Part shown: positions 36,814 through 46,018 of the stretch, one piece after another
Position numbering within the stretch: the first letter of the stretch is position 1
Layout: each line of letters begins with the position of its first letter
Source of the DNA: Qingshengfaniella alkalisoli
GTDB lineage: Bacteria; Pseudomonadota; Alphaproteobacteria; Rhodobacterales; Rhodobacteraceae
Reading direction: 5' to 3'
NCBI RefSeq assembly: GCF_007855645.1
Contig: NZ_CP042261.1
Span: 1,034,501 to 1,098,500 of the forward strand
Length of the DNA: 64,000 nt
The notes under the pieces: generated by a model
What the model was told of the DNA's origin: nothing
The model's database searches: none
What the model saw: only the letters and a program-made list of their open reading frames with translations
Made by a program: the position numbers and the translations under genes

Positions 36814-38592
36814 CTAAAGCGGCCAGATCATCGGAATCAAAAGCGACACAAGCAGGCCAACGGACAGGTTCAACGGAACGCCAACCTTCAGATAGTCGCT
36901 GAATCGATAGCCGCCAGGCCCGTAAACCATGGTGTTGGTCTGGTAGCCGATGGGCGTTGCGAAGCTGGCAGAGGCCGACACCATCACCGCAATGACCAGC
37001 GGGCGCGGGTCTATGCCAAGCGCCTGCGCCAGTGCGATGGCAATGGGTGTCACGACTACCGCGACGGCGTTGTTGGACACAAGTTCCGTCAACAGCGAAG
37101 TCATCAGATATACCGCCCAAACCAAGAAGAACGGCGGCAACTGTTCCAGAACCGGAGCGACACCACCGACGATCAATTCCACCGCACCAGTCGCCTGCAG
37201 CCCCTGCCCAATGGCAAGCATGGCAAAAATCAGCGTCAGAAGCCGCCCTTCGACAAAAGAAAACGCCTCTTCGGCGTCAATACAGCCGGTGATGAACACG
37301 ACCGCCACGGCAACGATGGCAAGCAGCAGGATCGGCGCGACACCAAACGCGGCCAGAAGGACGATCCCCGCAAGGCTTGCCAGCGCGATCGGCGCATGCC
37401 CGCGACGATAGGCGCGCGCAGAGGGCGCAGAGACGTCGACAAGATCCATTTCCTGCGCCAAGCGGCGAACATCCTCGGGCGCGCCTTCCAGCAGCAGCGT
37501 ATCGCCCACCCGCACGACGAGATCATCCAGTTGACGACCAATGTTCTGATTGGAACGATGAACGGCCAGCGGATACACACCATAGCGCCGGCGCAGGCGC
37601 ATCGCACCGAGCGACCGACCGACCATCTTGCAGCCCGGCGTGATCAGCACCTCGACCGTCGTTGTCTCTATCGATGACAACTTGTCCACCATGCTGACAT
37701 CGCGGTTCTTTTGCAGCCCCAGCAATTCAGCAATCTCCGTGCGCAGGACCACGCGGTCTCCGGCCTCCAAAGATACATTCGCCAAATCGCGGCGCAGCGA
37801 AGCATCGCCGCGCAAAACATCGATCAAACGCACGCCTTCTCGCTTGAAAATTTCAACCTCGGTGACCGGACGCCCGATCAGGGCACTCTCCTCAGGCACG
37901 GCAACTTCGGTGAAGAATTTCATTCCCTTGCGATTGCCAAGCATGCTGGCCATGCTTTCCCGCGCGGGCAGGATACGCGGTGCCACGAAATAGAGATACA
38001 GCATTCCCCACGCAACGACGGCAAGGCCAAGCGGCGTCACCTCAAAAATGGAGAACGGTTCCAGTCCCTGCGAACGTGCGACACCATCAACCAACAGGTT
38101 GGTCGATGTCCCGATCAAGGTCAGCGTCCCGCCCATGATCGCGGCGTAGGACAGCGGAATCAAAAGCTTCGACGGCAGTATCTGCAGCGAACGTGAAAGC
38201 TGCACGAAGACCGGGATCATTACAACGACGACGGGGGTATTCGATACAAAGGCCGAGGCAATTGCCACGAAGCCAAGCAATACGCCAACCGCCAGTTTGG
38301 GCTTGCCCTTAGCGATGTCGTCAACGCGCTGGATGAACCAGTCAAGCGCACCCGTCCGCACCAAAGCGCCCATGACGATGAACATCGCAGCGATGGTCCA
38401 TGGCGCAGGATTGGCCAGGACCTCTCGTGCCTGATCATAAGGTAGAATGCCCAGCACCAGCATGGTCGCGCAGCCGGATATCGCAACAACCTCGGTCGGG
38501 TAGCTTTCCCTTACAAAAGCCACGAACATCATGGCCACGATCACCAGCGCGATTATGGCGTCAAGATGTTCGTAACCGAAGAATTCACTCAT
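36814..38592 (-). CDS. SLC13-family anion permease with two RCK_C/TrkA-C domains
   Basis: 592 residues. An N-terminal half-transporter (about residues 10-185, [44 protein letters not shown] with the S-N-T motif) is followed by two cytoplasmic TrkA-C domains at about 205-370 ([38 protein letters not shown]), then the second half-transporter ([24 protein letters not shown]). This order is that of the SLC13/DASS proteins that carry sulfate or dicarboxylates. Substrate not assigned. Confidence 0.88.
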   Translation of the reverse strand: MSEFFGYEHLDAIIALVIVAMMFVAFVRESYPTEVVAISGCATMLVLGILPYDQAREVLANPAPWTIAAMFIVMGALVRTGALDWFIQRVDDIAKGKPKLAVGVLLGFVAIASAFVSNTPVVVVMIPVFVQLSRSLQILPSKLLIPLSYAAIMGGTLTLIGTSTNLLVDGVARSQGLEPFSIFEVTPLGLAVVAWGMLYLYFVAPRILPARESMASMLGNRKGMKFFTEVAVPEESALIGRPVTEVEIFKREGVRLIDVLRGDASLRRDLANVSLEAGDRVVLRTEIAELLGLQKNRDVSMVDKLSSIETTTVEVLITPGCKMVGRSLGAMRLRRRYGVYPLAVHRSNQNIGRQLDDLVVRVGDTLLLEGAPEDVRRLAQEMDLVDVSAPSARAYRRGHAPIALASLAGIVLLAAFGVAPILLLAIVAVAVVFITGCIDAEEAFSFVEGRLLTLIFAMLAIGQGLQATGAVELIVGGVAPVLEQLPPFFLVWAVYLMTSLLTELVSNNAVAVVVTPIAIALAQALGIDPRPLVIAVMVSASASFATPIGYQTNTMVYGPGGYRFSDYLKVGVPLNLSVGLLVSLLIPMIWPL

Positions 38593-38699
38593 TGGCGCCC
38601 CATGGCAGGAATCATCGGGTCATCATTTCGTACAGGTTGACCACACTCAAGCATCGAATCTACTGGCGGCTTCTCGGACGAGCACTCGCAGTGGCGAAA

Positions 38700-39512
38700 T
38701 TATGGCGTTGAAGCGGATAGTCGACCGCCCTCGCGCACCATCTGGGCTCTTGTTGCTTTGCCGGTCGCATCATCGGTCTCGACAAAAAGACCCGACAAGG
38801 TTGCGTCTCCCGTCGCGGGCGTGAAGCGAGATTTCCCCATACCTGTTACGAAGCGACGCAGAGGCTCCGTCTTCTCCATCCCGATCACCGAGTTATAGTC
38901 ACCACACATACCTGCATCGGTCATATAAGCGGTACCCGCAGGCAGTATCTGTGCATCCCCGGTCGGAACATGCGTGTGCGTACCCACGACAGCCGAGAAC
39001 CGCCCGTCGCACCAATGCCCCATCGCCATTTTCTCAGAGGTCGCTTCGGCATGAACATCCAACAGCGAGGCATTGATCTGTCCGCCCAAAGCGTGTCGTT
39101 TCATCACGAGCTCGACCGCCGAGAACGGATCATCGAAAGGTCGCTTCATAAAGACCTGTCCCAGCACTTGCGCAACAAGGATCTTCCGCCCCCCCGGAAC
39201 ATCGAAGACGCGCGCGCCCTGCCCCGGAGCCGCTTTAGCGAAATTCAGCGGGCGCAAGATACGTGGTTCCTTGTCGATAAACGATAGCATGTCGCGCTGG
39301 TCAAACGCATGATCGCCGAGCGTCAGGCAATCGGCGCCCGCATCCAGCAAGGCCTTCGCGTGATCGGGTGACACCCCAATCCCCGAGGTCGCATTTTCGC
39401 CATTCACGATGATGAAATCGATGGACCATTGCTGCCGCAACTCCGCGAGCCGTGTGGTGATCGCCTGGCGTCCCGCGCGTCCGACCACATCCCCTAGAAA
39501 CAGAATACGCAT
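38700..39512 (-). CDS. TIGR00282/YmdB-family metallophosphoesterase
   Basis: 270 residues. Metal-binding motifs MRILFLGDVVGRAGR, VNGENATSGIGV, LTLGDHAFDQRD and GTHTHVPTGDAQILPAGTAYMTDAGM match the YmdB group, which hydrolyses cyclic nucleotides (2',3'-cNMP) in the best-studied case. Cytoplasmic by sequence. It is followed by the SLC13 gene on the same strand (107-bp gap) and is preceded by the formyl-THF cyclo-ligase gene (40-bp gap). Confidence 0.92.
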   Translation of the reverse strand: MRILFLGDVVGRAGRQAITTRLAELRQQWSIDFIIVNGENATSGIGVSPDHAKALLDAGADCLTLGDHAFDQRDMLSFIDKEPRILRPLNFAKAAPGQGARVFDVPGGRKILVAQVLGQVFMKRPFDDPFSAVELVMKRHALGGQINASLLDVHAEATSEKMAMGHWCDGRFSAVVGTHTHVPTGDAQILPAGTAYMTDAGMCGDYNSVIGMEKTEPLRRFVTGMGKSRFTPATGDATLSGLFVETDDATGKATRAQMVREGGRLSASTP

Positions 39513-39552
39513 TTGGCTTGACTAGGGCCGTGAGCCCCAATCGGCAAGGCAA

Positions 39553-40119
39553 TTATGACGCATCCGGTCGTTGGATGCCCTTTTCCGTCACGATCACGTC
39601 AAGCGGCTGATCGGTGGATTCAGTGTCCAGCATGTCAACTTCCTGACCGGAATGGGCAAACCCCACAGCAAGCACGCTTCTGCAAGAACGGAATTCTTCC
39701 AGGGTTCGGTCGTAGTAACCGCCACCATAACCCAGTCGATGACCGAACCGGTCAAAGGCCAGCATCGGGACGATCACAAGATCGGGGCTCAGCAGTTTAC
39801 CCTCGGCAGGTACCATCACTCCGAATTTGGATCGTGACATCGCACTTCCCGGCGTCCACTCCCTGAAAACAAGGGCCAGCCCCGCATCTAGCGTGACCGG
39901 CAGCGCGATGGCTGTTGTCGGCAGAAGATCCCGCAGTGCCTGCGTCGGATCCATTTCCGACCCGATGGGCATATAGCCAGCAACGACTCGCGGCGCTCGG
40001 TCTTTGACCAGTTGTACAAGATGTTCGCTGGCGCACCGGCTGGCGGTTTCGGTTACCAGTTCTGCGCGCCGCGCCCTGGCCGCAAGACGCGCGAGCCGTT
40101 TGCGCTCCACCACGTTCAT
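39553..40119 (-). CDS. 5-formyltetrahydrofolate cyclo-ligase
   Basis: ATP-dependent conversion of 5-formyl-THF to 5,10-methenyl-THF, salvaging an inhibitory folate. 188 residues, family-normal. Seen: VVAGYMPIGSEMDPT, and the signature region LVIVPMLAFDRFGHRLGYGGGYYDRTL. The frame is open into mgtE, but ATG 40119 overlaps the mgtE stop by 4 bp (ATGA), so it is translationally coupled to mgtE; the upstream part is mgtE in another frame. Confidence 0.92.
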   Translation of the reverse strand: MNVVERKRLARLAARARRAELVTETASRCASEHLVQLVKDRAPRVVAGYMPIGSEMDPTQALRDLLPTTAIALPVTLDAGLALVFREWTPGSAMSRSKFGVMVPAEGKLLSPDLVIVPMLAFDRFGHRLGYGGGYYDRTLEEFRSCRSVLAVGFAHSGQEVDMLDTESTDQPLDVIVTEKGIQRPDAS

Positions 40120-41498
40120 AGCAAAAAGATGGTGGCCAAACCCAGAAAGGACACAAACCCGACAACATCCGTGCAGGTCGTGACGAATGTCGCCGATGCA
40201 ACGGCCGGGTCCAGTTTCAGCCTGTCCAGAACAACCGGCACCATCACACCCGCCAACCCCGCGACAAACATGTTGATGACCATCGCCGACGCGATCACCG
40301 CAGACAGCACCGGGGACCGGAACCAGAGAAACGCGATTGATGCCATCACCAGCGCTAGGAAACATCCATTCAGCAGGCCAGCCAGAGCCTCCCGCCGGAT
40401 CACCCGGAAGGTGTTGGATTCAGTCAGGTCTTTCGTAGCCAGTGCCCGAACAGCAACCGTTAGCGATTGGGTTCCCGCGTTACCGCCCATGGACGCAACG
40501 ATTGGCATCAGGACTGCAAGCGCAACGATCTTCGCGATGGACCCTTCGAACTGCGCGATCACCATCGCCGCGACATTGGCCGTTACGAGGTTCACGCAAA
40601 GCCAGGGAAGGCGCGCACGAACCGTGCTGCTGACGCGGTCGCTAAGACTTTCTTCGCCCACACCGGCAAGGAGCAAGATGTCTTCTTCGGCTTCTTCATC
40701 CAGTACGATCATCGCGTCGTCGATCGTGATAACACCAACCAGCCGATTATTCTCGTCTACGACCGGTGCTGAAATCAAGTGATACTGGTTGAACGCATAG
40801 GCCACGTTTTCTTCAGGCTCGGCAACGGAGATCGTACGAAAACTTTCCTCGACAATGTCTCGAAGCAGTGTCGGACGCGGCGAACCCAGCATTCGACCCA
40901 GCGAAACATAGCCAACCGGATGGATCTTCGGGTCAACCAGAATGATATGGTAGAATTGTTCCGGAAGATCGTCGTCATGGCCACGCAGGAAGTCAATCGC
41001 GTCGCCTACTGTCCAATGCTCGGGCGCTGTGACAACCTCTCGCTGCATCAAGCGTCCGGCGGACTCCTCTGGATAGCTTAGCGCTTGTTCGACTGCCGCG
41101 CGCTCACTCGCCTCCAATGCATCAAGTATGGTGCCCTGCATTTCGGCATCCATATCCTCGACCAGATCAACGACATCGTCCGTTTCCAGATCGCGGATCG
41201 CCTGCCCCAGCATTTCCGGCTCAAGCTGCTCGATGACCTCTTCACGCAGTGCTTCGTCAAGTTCAGACAGCACATCCCCGACCATGTCGCTCGACCAAAG
41301 CGACAAAAGCGCAGCACGGTCTGCGGAATCGATCTGTTCCAGAATATCAGCAACATCCGCAGGGTGCAGTTCGTCAAGTTCCTGTTGAAGCTTCTCGCGG
41401 TCTTCGGCTTCTACCGCATCGAGAACACGCTCGACCTGCCCGGTTTCCGGCTCGGCGGTCACGATGTCAGTGGACTTCTCGATGTCGTCTTCCGTCAT
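40116..41498 (-). CDS. mgtE: Magnesium transporter MgtE
   Basis: Mg2+ channel/transporter. 460 residues: an N-terminal superhelical Mg-sensing domain rich in acidic repeats (LDELHPADVADILEQI, DVVDLVEDMDAEMQGTIL), a pair of CBS domains at about 145-265 (VGDAIDFLRGHDDDLPEQFYHI, LVGVITIDDAMIVLDEE), and five C-terminal helices with the GGNAGTQSLTVAVRALAT pore signature. No Mg riboswitch is recognisable in the 195-bp upstream gap. It is 4-bp coupled to the downstream cyclo-ligase. Confidence 0.96.
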   Translation of the reverse strand: MTEDDIEKSTDIVTAEPETGQVERVLDAVEAEDREKLQQELDELHPADVADILEQIDSADRAALLSLWSSDMVGDVLSELDEALREEVIEQLEPEMLGQAIRDLETDDVVDLVEDMDAEMQGTILDALEASERAAVEQALSYPEESAGRLMQREVVTAPEHWTVGDAIDFLRGHDDDLPEQFYHIILVDPKIHPVGYVSLGRMLGSPRPTLLRDIVEESFRTISVAEPEENVAYAFNQYHLISAPVVDENNRLVGVITIDDAMIVLDEEAEEDILLLAGVGEESLSDRVSSTVRARLPWLCVNLVTANVAAMVIAQFEGSIAKIVALAVLMPIVASMGGNAGTQSLTVAVRALATKDLTESNTFRVIRREALAGLLNGCFLALVMASIAFLWFRSPVLSAVIASAMVINMFVAGLAGVMVPVVLDRLKLDPAVASATFVTTCTDVVGFVSFLGLATIFLL

Positions 41499-41693
41499 AT
41501 CGTCCCCATGCGTTCACCAATGCGCCAGCGCTTCCGGTCCATCGGGATTGCCATCCTGCTCGGCTTAGCGTCCTCTTGGAATGGCCGCAAGCAAAGGCTG
41601 GTAGTTCATTAGAACGTGTACACGACGCTTTTGCGACTGCGGCGATTCCACAACTTCATTCGTTGCGGGACATGCCGAAACGGGGTTCTCTGA

Positions 41694-42509
41694 CTACTCC
41701 TTTACGACGGACTTCAGTATGGCCAACGCCTCGGCATGAAGTTCCGCTGATCCGGCTGCCACGACGCGGCCACCACCTAAGGCACTCCCACCCTGCCAGT
41801 CGGTCACAATGCCGCCCGCGGCCTCGATGACCGCGATGGGCGCCAGGATGTCGTACTCCTGCAGGCCTGCTTCGATCACCAAGTCGATCTGCCCCAGCGC
41901 CAGCAAGGCATAGGCATAGCAATCCATTCCGTAGCGCGTCAGCTTGGCGCGGGAGGCCACTTCGGCAAATGCCTGTCCTTCAACTGCAGAGCCGACCTCC
42001 GGGAAAGTGGTGAACAACACGGCTTCAGACAGTCCAACACCATCGCGGGTCTTCAAGGGGCTTGTATTCGTGGGGCCGGTGTACTGCGCGATGCCCTGCC
42101 CGCCCTCGAACCGTTCCCGCGTAAAAGGCTGATCAATGATGCCATATATTAGGCCCGACGCGTCACGCGCAGCAATCAGAACCCCCCAAGTGGGCGTACC
42201 GGACATATATCCGCGTGTACCATCTATGGGGTCGATCACCCATGTGACACCGGAGTTACCTTCCTTGACGCCGAATTCCTCACCGCGAATGGCATCATCA
42301 GGGCGATGTTGTTCAAGCAGTTCTCGCAAGCGCGCTTCACAATCGCGGTCGGCAACGGTTACAGGATCGAAACCATCAGAGGATTTGTTGTCCGTGGGCA
42401 AAGCCACGGTCCGGAAATGTTCAAGCGTGATAGGGCGTGCCGCATCTGCCAGCAAGCGTGCCGTTTCAACTATATCGGCGGCCTGACCGCCCCGCGTCAT
42501 ACCAGTCAT
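41694..42509 (-). CDS. Inositol-monophosphatase-fold phosphatase, histidinol-phosphatase (HisN) type
   Basis: 271 residues. Li+-sensitive phosphatase fold: Mg-binding GEEFG, DPIDGTRGYMSGTPTWGVLIA, and the C-terminal YDILAPIAVIEAAGGIVTDWQGG. The GTRGYM-TPTWG pattern is that of HisN-type histidinol-phosphatases rather than SuhB. It may complete histidine synthesis, but other substrates are possible. It lies 30 bp downstream of the XRE regulator gene on the same strand. His operon genes are not nearby. Confidence 0.85.
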   Translation of the reverse strand: MTGMTRGGQAADIVETARLLADAARPITLEHFRTVALPTDNKSSDGFDPVTVADRDCEARLRELLEQHRPDDAIRGEEFGVKEGNSGVTWVIDPIDGTRGYMSGTPTWGVLIAARDASGLIYGIIDQPFTRERFEGGQGIAQYTGPTNTSPLKTRDGVGLSEAVLFTTFPEVGSAVEGQAFAEVASRAKLTRYGMDCYAYALLALGQIDLVIEAGLQEYDILAPIAVIEAAGGIVTDWQGGSALGGGRVVAAGSAELHAEALAILKSVVKE

Positions 42510-42539
42510 GCCGCTATGTGAGCCGTCCGTCGCGGCAGG

Positions 42540-42914
42540 TCAAGCAGCGTCGCTAAGCACGCGCGCAAGTTCAAATAGCTGTCGTCGCTGGTTTTCGGGA
42601 ATGGCATAATACGACCTTACGAGTTCCAGCGCTTCCTTGTCGCTAAGAATGTCCGCCGGCGCGCCCTTGGCTAGCATTTGCGTCTGTTCGACTTCCGGGT
42701 CGAACCCTTCGAAGAAGTAAGCAACCGGAACCTGTAGTGCGTCCGAGATATCCCACAGCCGCGAGGCGCTGACGCGGTTCATTCCAGTTTCATATTTCTG
42801 GATCTGCTGGAATTTTATTCCAACTTTTTCTGCCAGTTGTTGTTGTGTCATGCCAATCATCCAACGGCGATGACGAATTTTTTTTCCGACATACACATCA
42901 ACGGGATGTTTCAT
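42540..42914 (-). CDS. XRE-family helix-turn-helix regulator
   Basis: 124 residues. The N-terminal HTH_3 domain (VGKKIRHRRWMIGMTQQQLAEKVGIKFQQIQKYETGMNRVSASRLWDISDAL) is highly similar to a regulator conserved throughout alphaproteobacteria; the C-terminal half (about residues 70-124) has YYAIPENQRRQLFELARVL, which may serve for dimerisation. Target genes are unknown. The 187-bp A/T-rich region upstream is likely its promoter, divided from the LysR gene on the same strand. Confidence 0.9.
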   Translation of the reverse strand: MKHPVDVYVGKKIRHRRWMIGMTQQQLAEKVGIKFQQIQKYETGMNRVSASRLWDISDALQVPVAYFFEGFDPEVEQTQMLAKGAPADILSDKEALELVRSYYAIPENQRRQLFELARVLSDAA

Positions 42915-43101
42915 AACAACCTCACAGTGGCCTAAGCCAAATCAGTAAACTTACAACTTATACTAAAAATGCTTTTGAAGTATTCCCGCATCAGCATAGC
43001 GCGATAAGCTGTAACTTCGTAGAAAAATCTTATGCAGTCGTTGACAAGCAAGTTACAACTCAACCGTAGGTAATCGGCGAAAAGCCGCGGATAAACGAGT
43101 A

Positions 43102-43950
43102 TTATCCTGCATAACTGAGCCTTAGAAGCTCAGACAGGCGTTCACGCGGAAGTGATCTGGTCAGTTCGGAAACGTATAAGTTGATCTTTTTTCTGGCTAG
43201 ATCCGGTAGAGCGCCGCCGTGGACTACAACGTCCAGATAGCCTGGAACACTCCCTTCCAGCATCGCACTAACCGCCAGATCCGCGCTCAGGCAGGCTTCG
43301 ATGGCGCGACTGGATTCCGCCTCGATGGCCATTTCCCATGGGATGCCAGCGGTATCGAGAGCGGACTGTACCGCTCCACGAAAAATGCAGTTGGGTTCGA
43401 ATGCCAGCCGTAGTGGGCGTGTTTTCCACGCGTTTCCGTTGGGTGCACCCAACCAGACCAGTGGAATTTTTGCGAGCGTTTCGCCTCCGGCGTCCAGGTG
43501 ATCTTCTGTTGTGAGGATCAAATCACACTCACCACGCAGGTATAGTTCCTTCAACCGCCGCGTGTAGCTGGATTGCAGCTGGACCTTCATGCGCGGGAAC
43601 TCCGCATGGAAACGGCGCAGAACAGTCGGAATATGCGGATAAATGATGTCATGTGGGACACCCAACGATAATTCACCTTCGTATTCGTCCCCAGTCAACC
43701 GCGTGACAACATCATCGTTCAGCGCCAGCATCCGACGTGCATAGCCCAGCAACTGCTCCCCAGCGGCCGTAAGAGCGACTGTACGCGCGGACCGGTCGAG
43801 AAGCTCTACATTCAGCCCTTCTTCCAGGCGCTTCATCTGCATCGATACCGCAGATTGGGTCAAATTCAGAAGATTGGCCGCGCGGGTTACGCCACCGGCA
43901 TCGGCAACTGCGATGAACGAACGAAGAGAAGAAAGGTCAAGACTGCGCAT
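43102..43950 (-). CDS. LysR-family transcriptional regulator
   Basis: 282 residues. N-terminal winged helix (LDLSSLRSFIAVADAGGVTRAANLLNLTQSAVSMQMKRLEEGLNVELLDRSARTVALTAAGEQLL in outline, residues 4-68) and a LysR substrate-binding domain (SLGVPHDIIYPHIPTVLRRFH, CDLILTTEDH). Ligand unknown. Divergent from a DUF1127 gene across 118 bp, which holds a perfect inverted repeat beside the LysR start, consistent with autoregulation and control of the DUF1127 gene. Confidence 0.92.
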   Translation of the reverse strand: MRSLDLSSLRSFIAVADAGGVTRAANLLNLTQSAVSMQMKRLEEGLNVELLDRSARTVALTAAGEQLLGYARRMLALNDDVVTRLTGDEYEGELSLGVPHDIIYPHIPTVLRRFHAEFPRMKVQLQSSYTRRLKELYLRGECDLILTTEDHLDAGGETLAKIPLVWLGAPNGNAWKTRPLRLAFEPNCIFRGAVQSALDTAGIPWEMAIEAESSRAIEACLSADLAVSAMLEGSVPGYLDVVVHGGALPDLARKKINLYVSELTRSLPRERLSELLRLSYAG

Positions 43951-43952
43951 TA

Positions 43953-43969
43953 CATCACACTCCGTGATG
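43953..43969. promoter_or_regulatory. Inverted repeat in the LysR/DUF1127 divergent promoter
   Basis: CATCAC-ACTCC-GTGATG is a perfect 6-bp inverted repeat with a 5-bp spacer, two bases from the LysR start codon. It does not have the classic T-N11-A layout exactly, but its place fits an autoregulatory operator. Confidence 0.4.
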
Positions 43970-44068
43970 ATATAGGAAACTATAATTCATTTTACTTATA
44001 CGCTTGGATGCGGTCAATCATCACTTGCCGTCACGTTTCGGCAGCAGTCGTGAACAGGAGGACTTTCC

Positions 44069-44296
44069 ATGACCGCCAACATCAGAAAAGGCTATTTTCA
44101 ACGCGTTCTGGGGTTCGCAGGAACCATGCGTGTCGGTATGCCACGCCTCAAGCACCTCCTGAGCCTCCAGCGTCAACGTCGCGATCTGGGGTCACTGGAA
44201 GATCATCTTCTCCGCGATATCGGTGTTTCCCAGCACGAAGCTGACATCGAAGCGAGCAGGCGAATCTGGGACGTACCATCCAACTGGAAAATATAA
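44069..44296 (+). CDS. DUF1127 domain small protein
   Basis: 75 residues. The C-terminal DUF1127 motif is clear: LLSLQRQRRDLGSLEDHLLRDIGVSQHEADIEASRRIWDVPSNWK. Small DUF1127 (YjiS-like, arginine-rich) proteins in alphaproteobacteria affect phosphate and carbon balance or RNA turnover. GGAGGA lies upstream of ATG 44069. Divergent from the LysR gene, which may control it; 122 bp separate it from the Bax-inhibitor-1 gene downstream. Confidence 0.88.
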   Translation: MTANIRKGYFQRVLGFAGTMRVGMPRLKHLLSLQRQRRDLGSLEDHLLRDIGVSQHEADIEASRRIWDVPSNWKI

Positions 44297-44418
44297 GCGC
44301 GACATTTTCGTCCAGCATGTCGGATAATCTTGAAATGTGGGCCGGAATTCCCGATATTCACCGGTAACGGTGGTGGCCGCTGGCCGCCACCCCAGCTATG
44401 CGTATTTGGAGGGAACCA

Positions 44419-45195
44419 ATGGCAAGATATCAAACAGTCGGCTCTGTGTCGGGCGTCCGCACCGCTCAGATCGACGAGGGCCTTCGTGCCCACATGAACA
44501 AGGTCTACGGCACGATGTCGGTGGGGATGCTCCTCACCGCGCTGACTGCTTGGGCCATTTCCGGCCTCGCGGTGACGACCGATCCAACGGGAGCCACCGC
44601 GCAGATCGCGGCGGACAAGTATCTGACCGGGCTCGGCGTAGCGATCTACGCGTCGCCCCTGAAATGGCTGATCATGTTTGCCCCGCTGCTGTTCGTCTTC
44701 GGCTTCTCCGCCGGGATCAACCGCATGTCGGCTGCCACGGCTCAGACCGTATTCTATGCCTTCGCAGCCGTCATGGGCTTGTCCATCAGCTCGATCTTTC
44801 TGGTCTTCACGGGCGTGTCGATCGTTACGACATTTCTCGTCACCGCCGTCGCTTTCGCCGGTCTAAGCCTCTACGGCTACACGACCAAGAAGGACCTGAG
44901 CGCGATGGGCACGTTCTTGATCATGGGGGTCATCGGTCTGATCGTGGCGTCGATCATCAACATCTTCGTCGCCTCCTCGGCGCTGGCCTTCGCAATCTCG
45001 GTGATCGGTGTACTGATCTTCGCGGGCCTGACCGCGTACGACACCCAGAACATCAAGAACACTTACATCCAGATGGCTCAGGCCGGTGATCAGGAATGGC
45101 TGGGCAAGGCGGCCATTATGGGCGCGCTAAGCCTGTATCTGGACTTCATCAACATGTTCATGTTCCTGCTGCAATTCCTGGGCAACCGCGAATAA
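44419..45195 (+). CDS. Bax inhibitor-1/YccA-family membrane protein
   Basis: 258 residues with seven hydrophobic segments. Family features: VYGTMSVGMLLTALTAWAISG, FVFGFSAGINRMSA, VFYAFAAVMGLSISSIF, GYTTKKDLSAMGTFL and LTAYDTQNIKNTYIQM (the conserved Asp of the pH-sensing pair), then LSLYLDFINMFMFLLQFLG. YccA/BI-1 proteins act in membrane-protein quality control with FtsH or as Ca2+ leak channels. GGAGGGAACC precedes ATG 44419. A strong terminator follows. Confidence 0.92.
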   Translation: MARYQTVGSVSGVRTAQIDEGLRAHMNKVYGTMSVGMLLTALTAWAISGLAVTTDPTGATAQIAADKYLTGLGVAIYASPLKWLIMFAPLLFVFGFSAGINRMSAATAQTVFYAFAAVMGLSISSIFLVFTGVSIVTTFLVTAVAFAGLSLYGYTTKKDLSAMGTFLIMGVIGLIVASIINIFVASSALAFAISVIGVLIFAGLTAYDTQNIKNTYIQMAQAGDQEWLGKAAIMGALSLYLDFINMFMFLLQFLGNRE

Positions 45196-45219
45196 CCGAT
45201 ACAACAGCTTAGATGACGG

Positions 45220-45253
45220 GCCCCGCCAGATCGAAATCTGGCGGGGCTTTTCT
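45220..45253 (+). terminator. Terminator of the Bax-inhibitor-1 gene
   Basis: GCCCCGCCAGAT-cgaa-ATCTGGCGGGGC is a perfect 12-bp stem with a 4-base loop, followed by TTTTCTT, starting 24 bp after the stop. Confidence 0.9.
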
Positions 45254-46018
45254 TTGGCCTTGCCACACGATTTCTTTAAACAGGAAGACAGGCCGATCCG
45301 CACCTTGGCACCGTACATATCAGTCAGCATCCGCGCGCTTGGGGAGTCCGCGATCAAAGGCCCTTTCAGCAGTCCGCCATTCCCCACCAAGTCCCTTATA
45401 AAAGCTAATTGACGGGGGAATGGTATTTCTTGGCAGCACCCAGTCAAATGCCTGGAACGCCGCAAATGGTGCCAATCGGATTATCCGGCCAAACGAACAC
45501 TCGTTGGGAGCTTTCAGTGCCACATTCAGATCAAGCTGATTCCGCATTGCGGCGATATGTTGAACCAGCCACTGCCAGACCCTCAGTGCCGAGCGCTGCC
45601 TGTATGTCACCGGAGAACGCGCCACCCCGGCCGGGTTGAGGCCCTGGTCTTCGCCGCGGCAGACGATCTTGCCCTGCATCAAACCGTTTGCACCAAGAGT
45701 GCATCGTTTACCGCGAGCGAGACAACCATGGCAGGTTTACTTGATGAAAGTACTTAATGGCCTAAAAAGTTTACTCAGGCCGAAGATTGCGGACCGTGCC
45801 CGTCGAATCCGACGAGGGTTGTCCGACAAAATTGCCCTAAACCTCGTGAGGATACGGGCACAGGTCAGAAACCGAATATGGAAGTTCCATACTTGTTTCA
45901 GGTCCGCGTATATTGCGGGATTATGTTGGCCAGAAACCGGCCAACATAAGGTTCTCCAACGACAGCACTCGCATATAGTAGCGCAAGAGCGACTACCCTA
46001 TCGAACATCTGGTTCTAT
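45254..46018. other. Gene-poor stretch between the BI-1 terminator and lon
   Basis: About 765 bp without a gene I can support. The longest frame is on the minus strand at 45320-45682 (120 codons, e.g. RVWQWLVQHIAAMRNQLDLN and RIIRLAPFAAFQAFDWVLP in outline); it has protein-like stretches but no family I recognise, no clear ribosome-binding site, and it is open further upstream without a good start. It could be a decayed gene. The part from 45740 to 46018 is more A/T-rich than the neighbours, has no long frame, and holds a perfect 11-bp inverted repeat at 45921-45949. No tRNA or IS ends were seen. Confidence 0.5.
45921..45949. repeat. Perfect 11-bp inverted repeat downstream of lon
   Basis: TTATGTTGGCC-agaaacc-GGCCAACATAA. 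It lies 70 bp beyond the lon stop (lon runs on the minus strand). It has no T-run on either side, so it is not an ordinary intrinsic terminator; it could be an RNA 3'-end-stabilising hairpin, an operator or a remnant of an element end. Confidence 0.6.

Noticed and set aside
41499-41693. Mg-sensing riboswitch before mgtE
   Set aside because: No recognisable conserved elements or strong hairpin in the gap.
45320-45682. 120-codon minus-strand frame as a real gene
   Set aside because: No family recognised, no ribosome-binding site, no clear start; mentioned only as a possible remnant.
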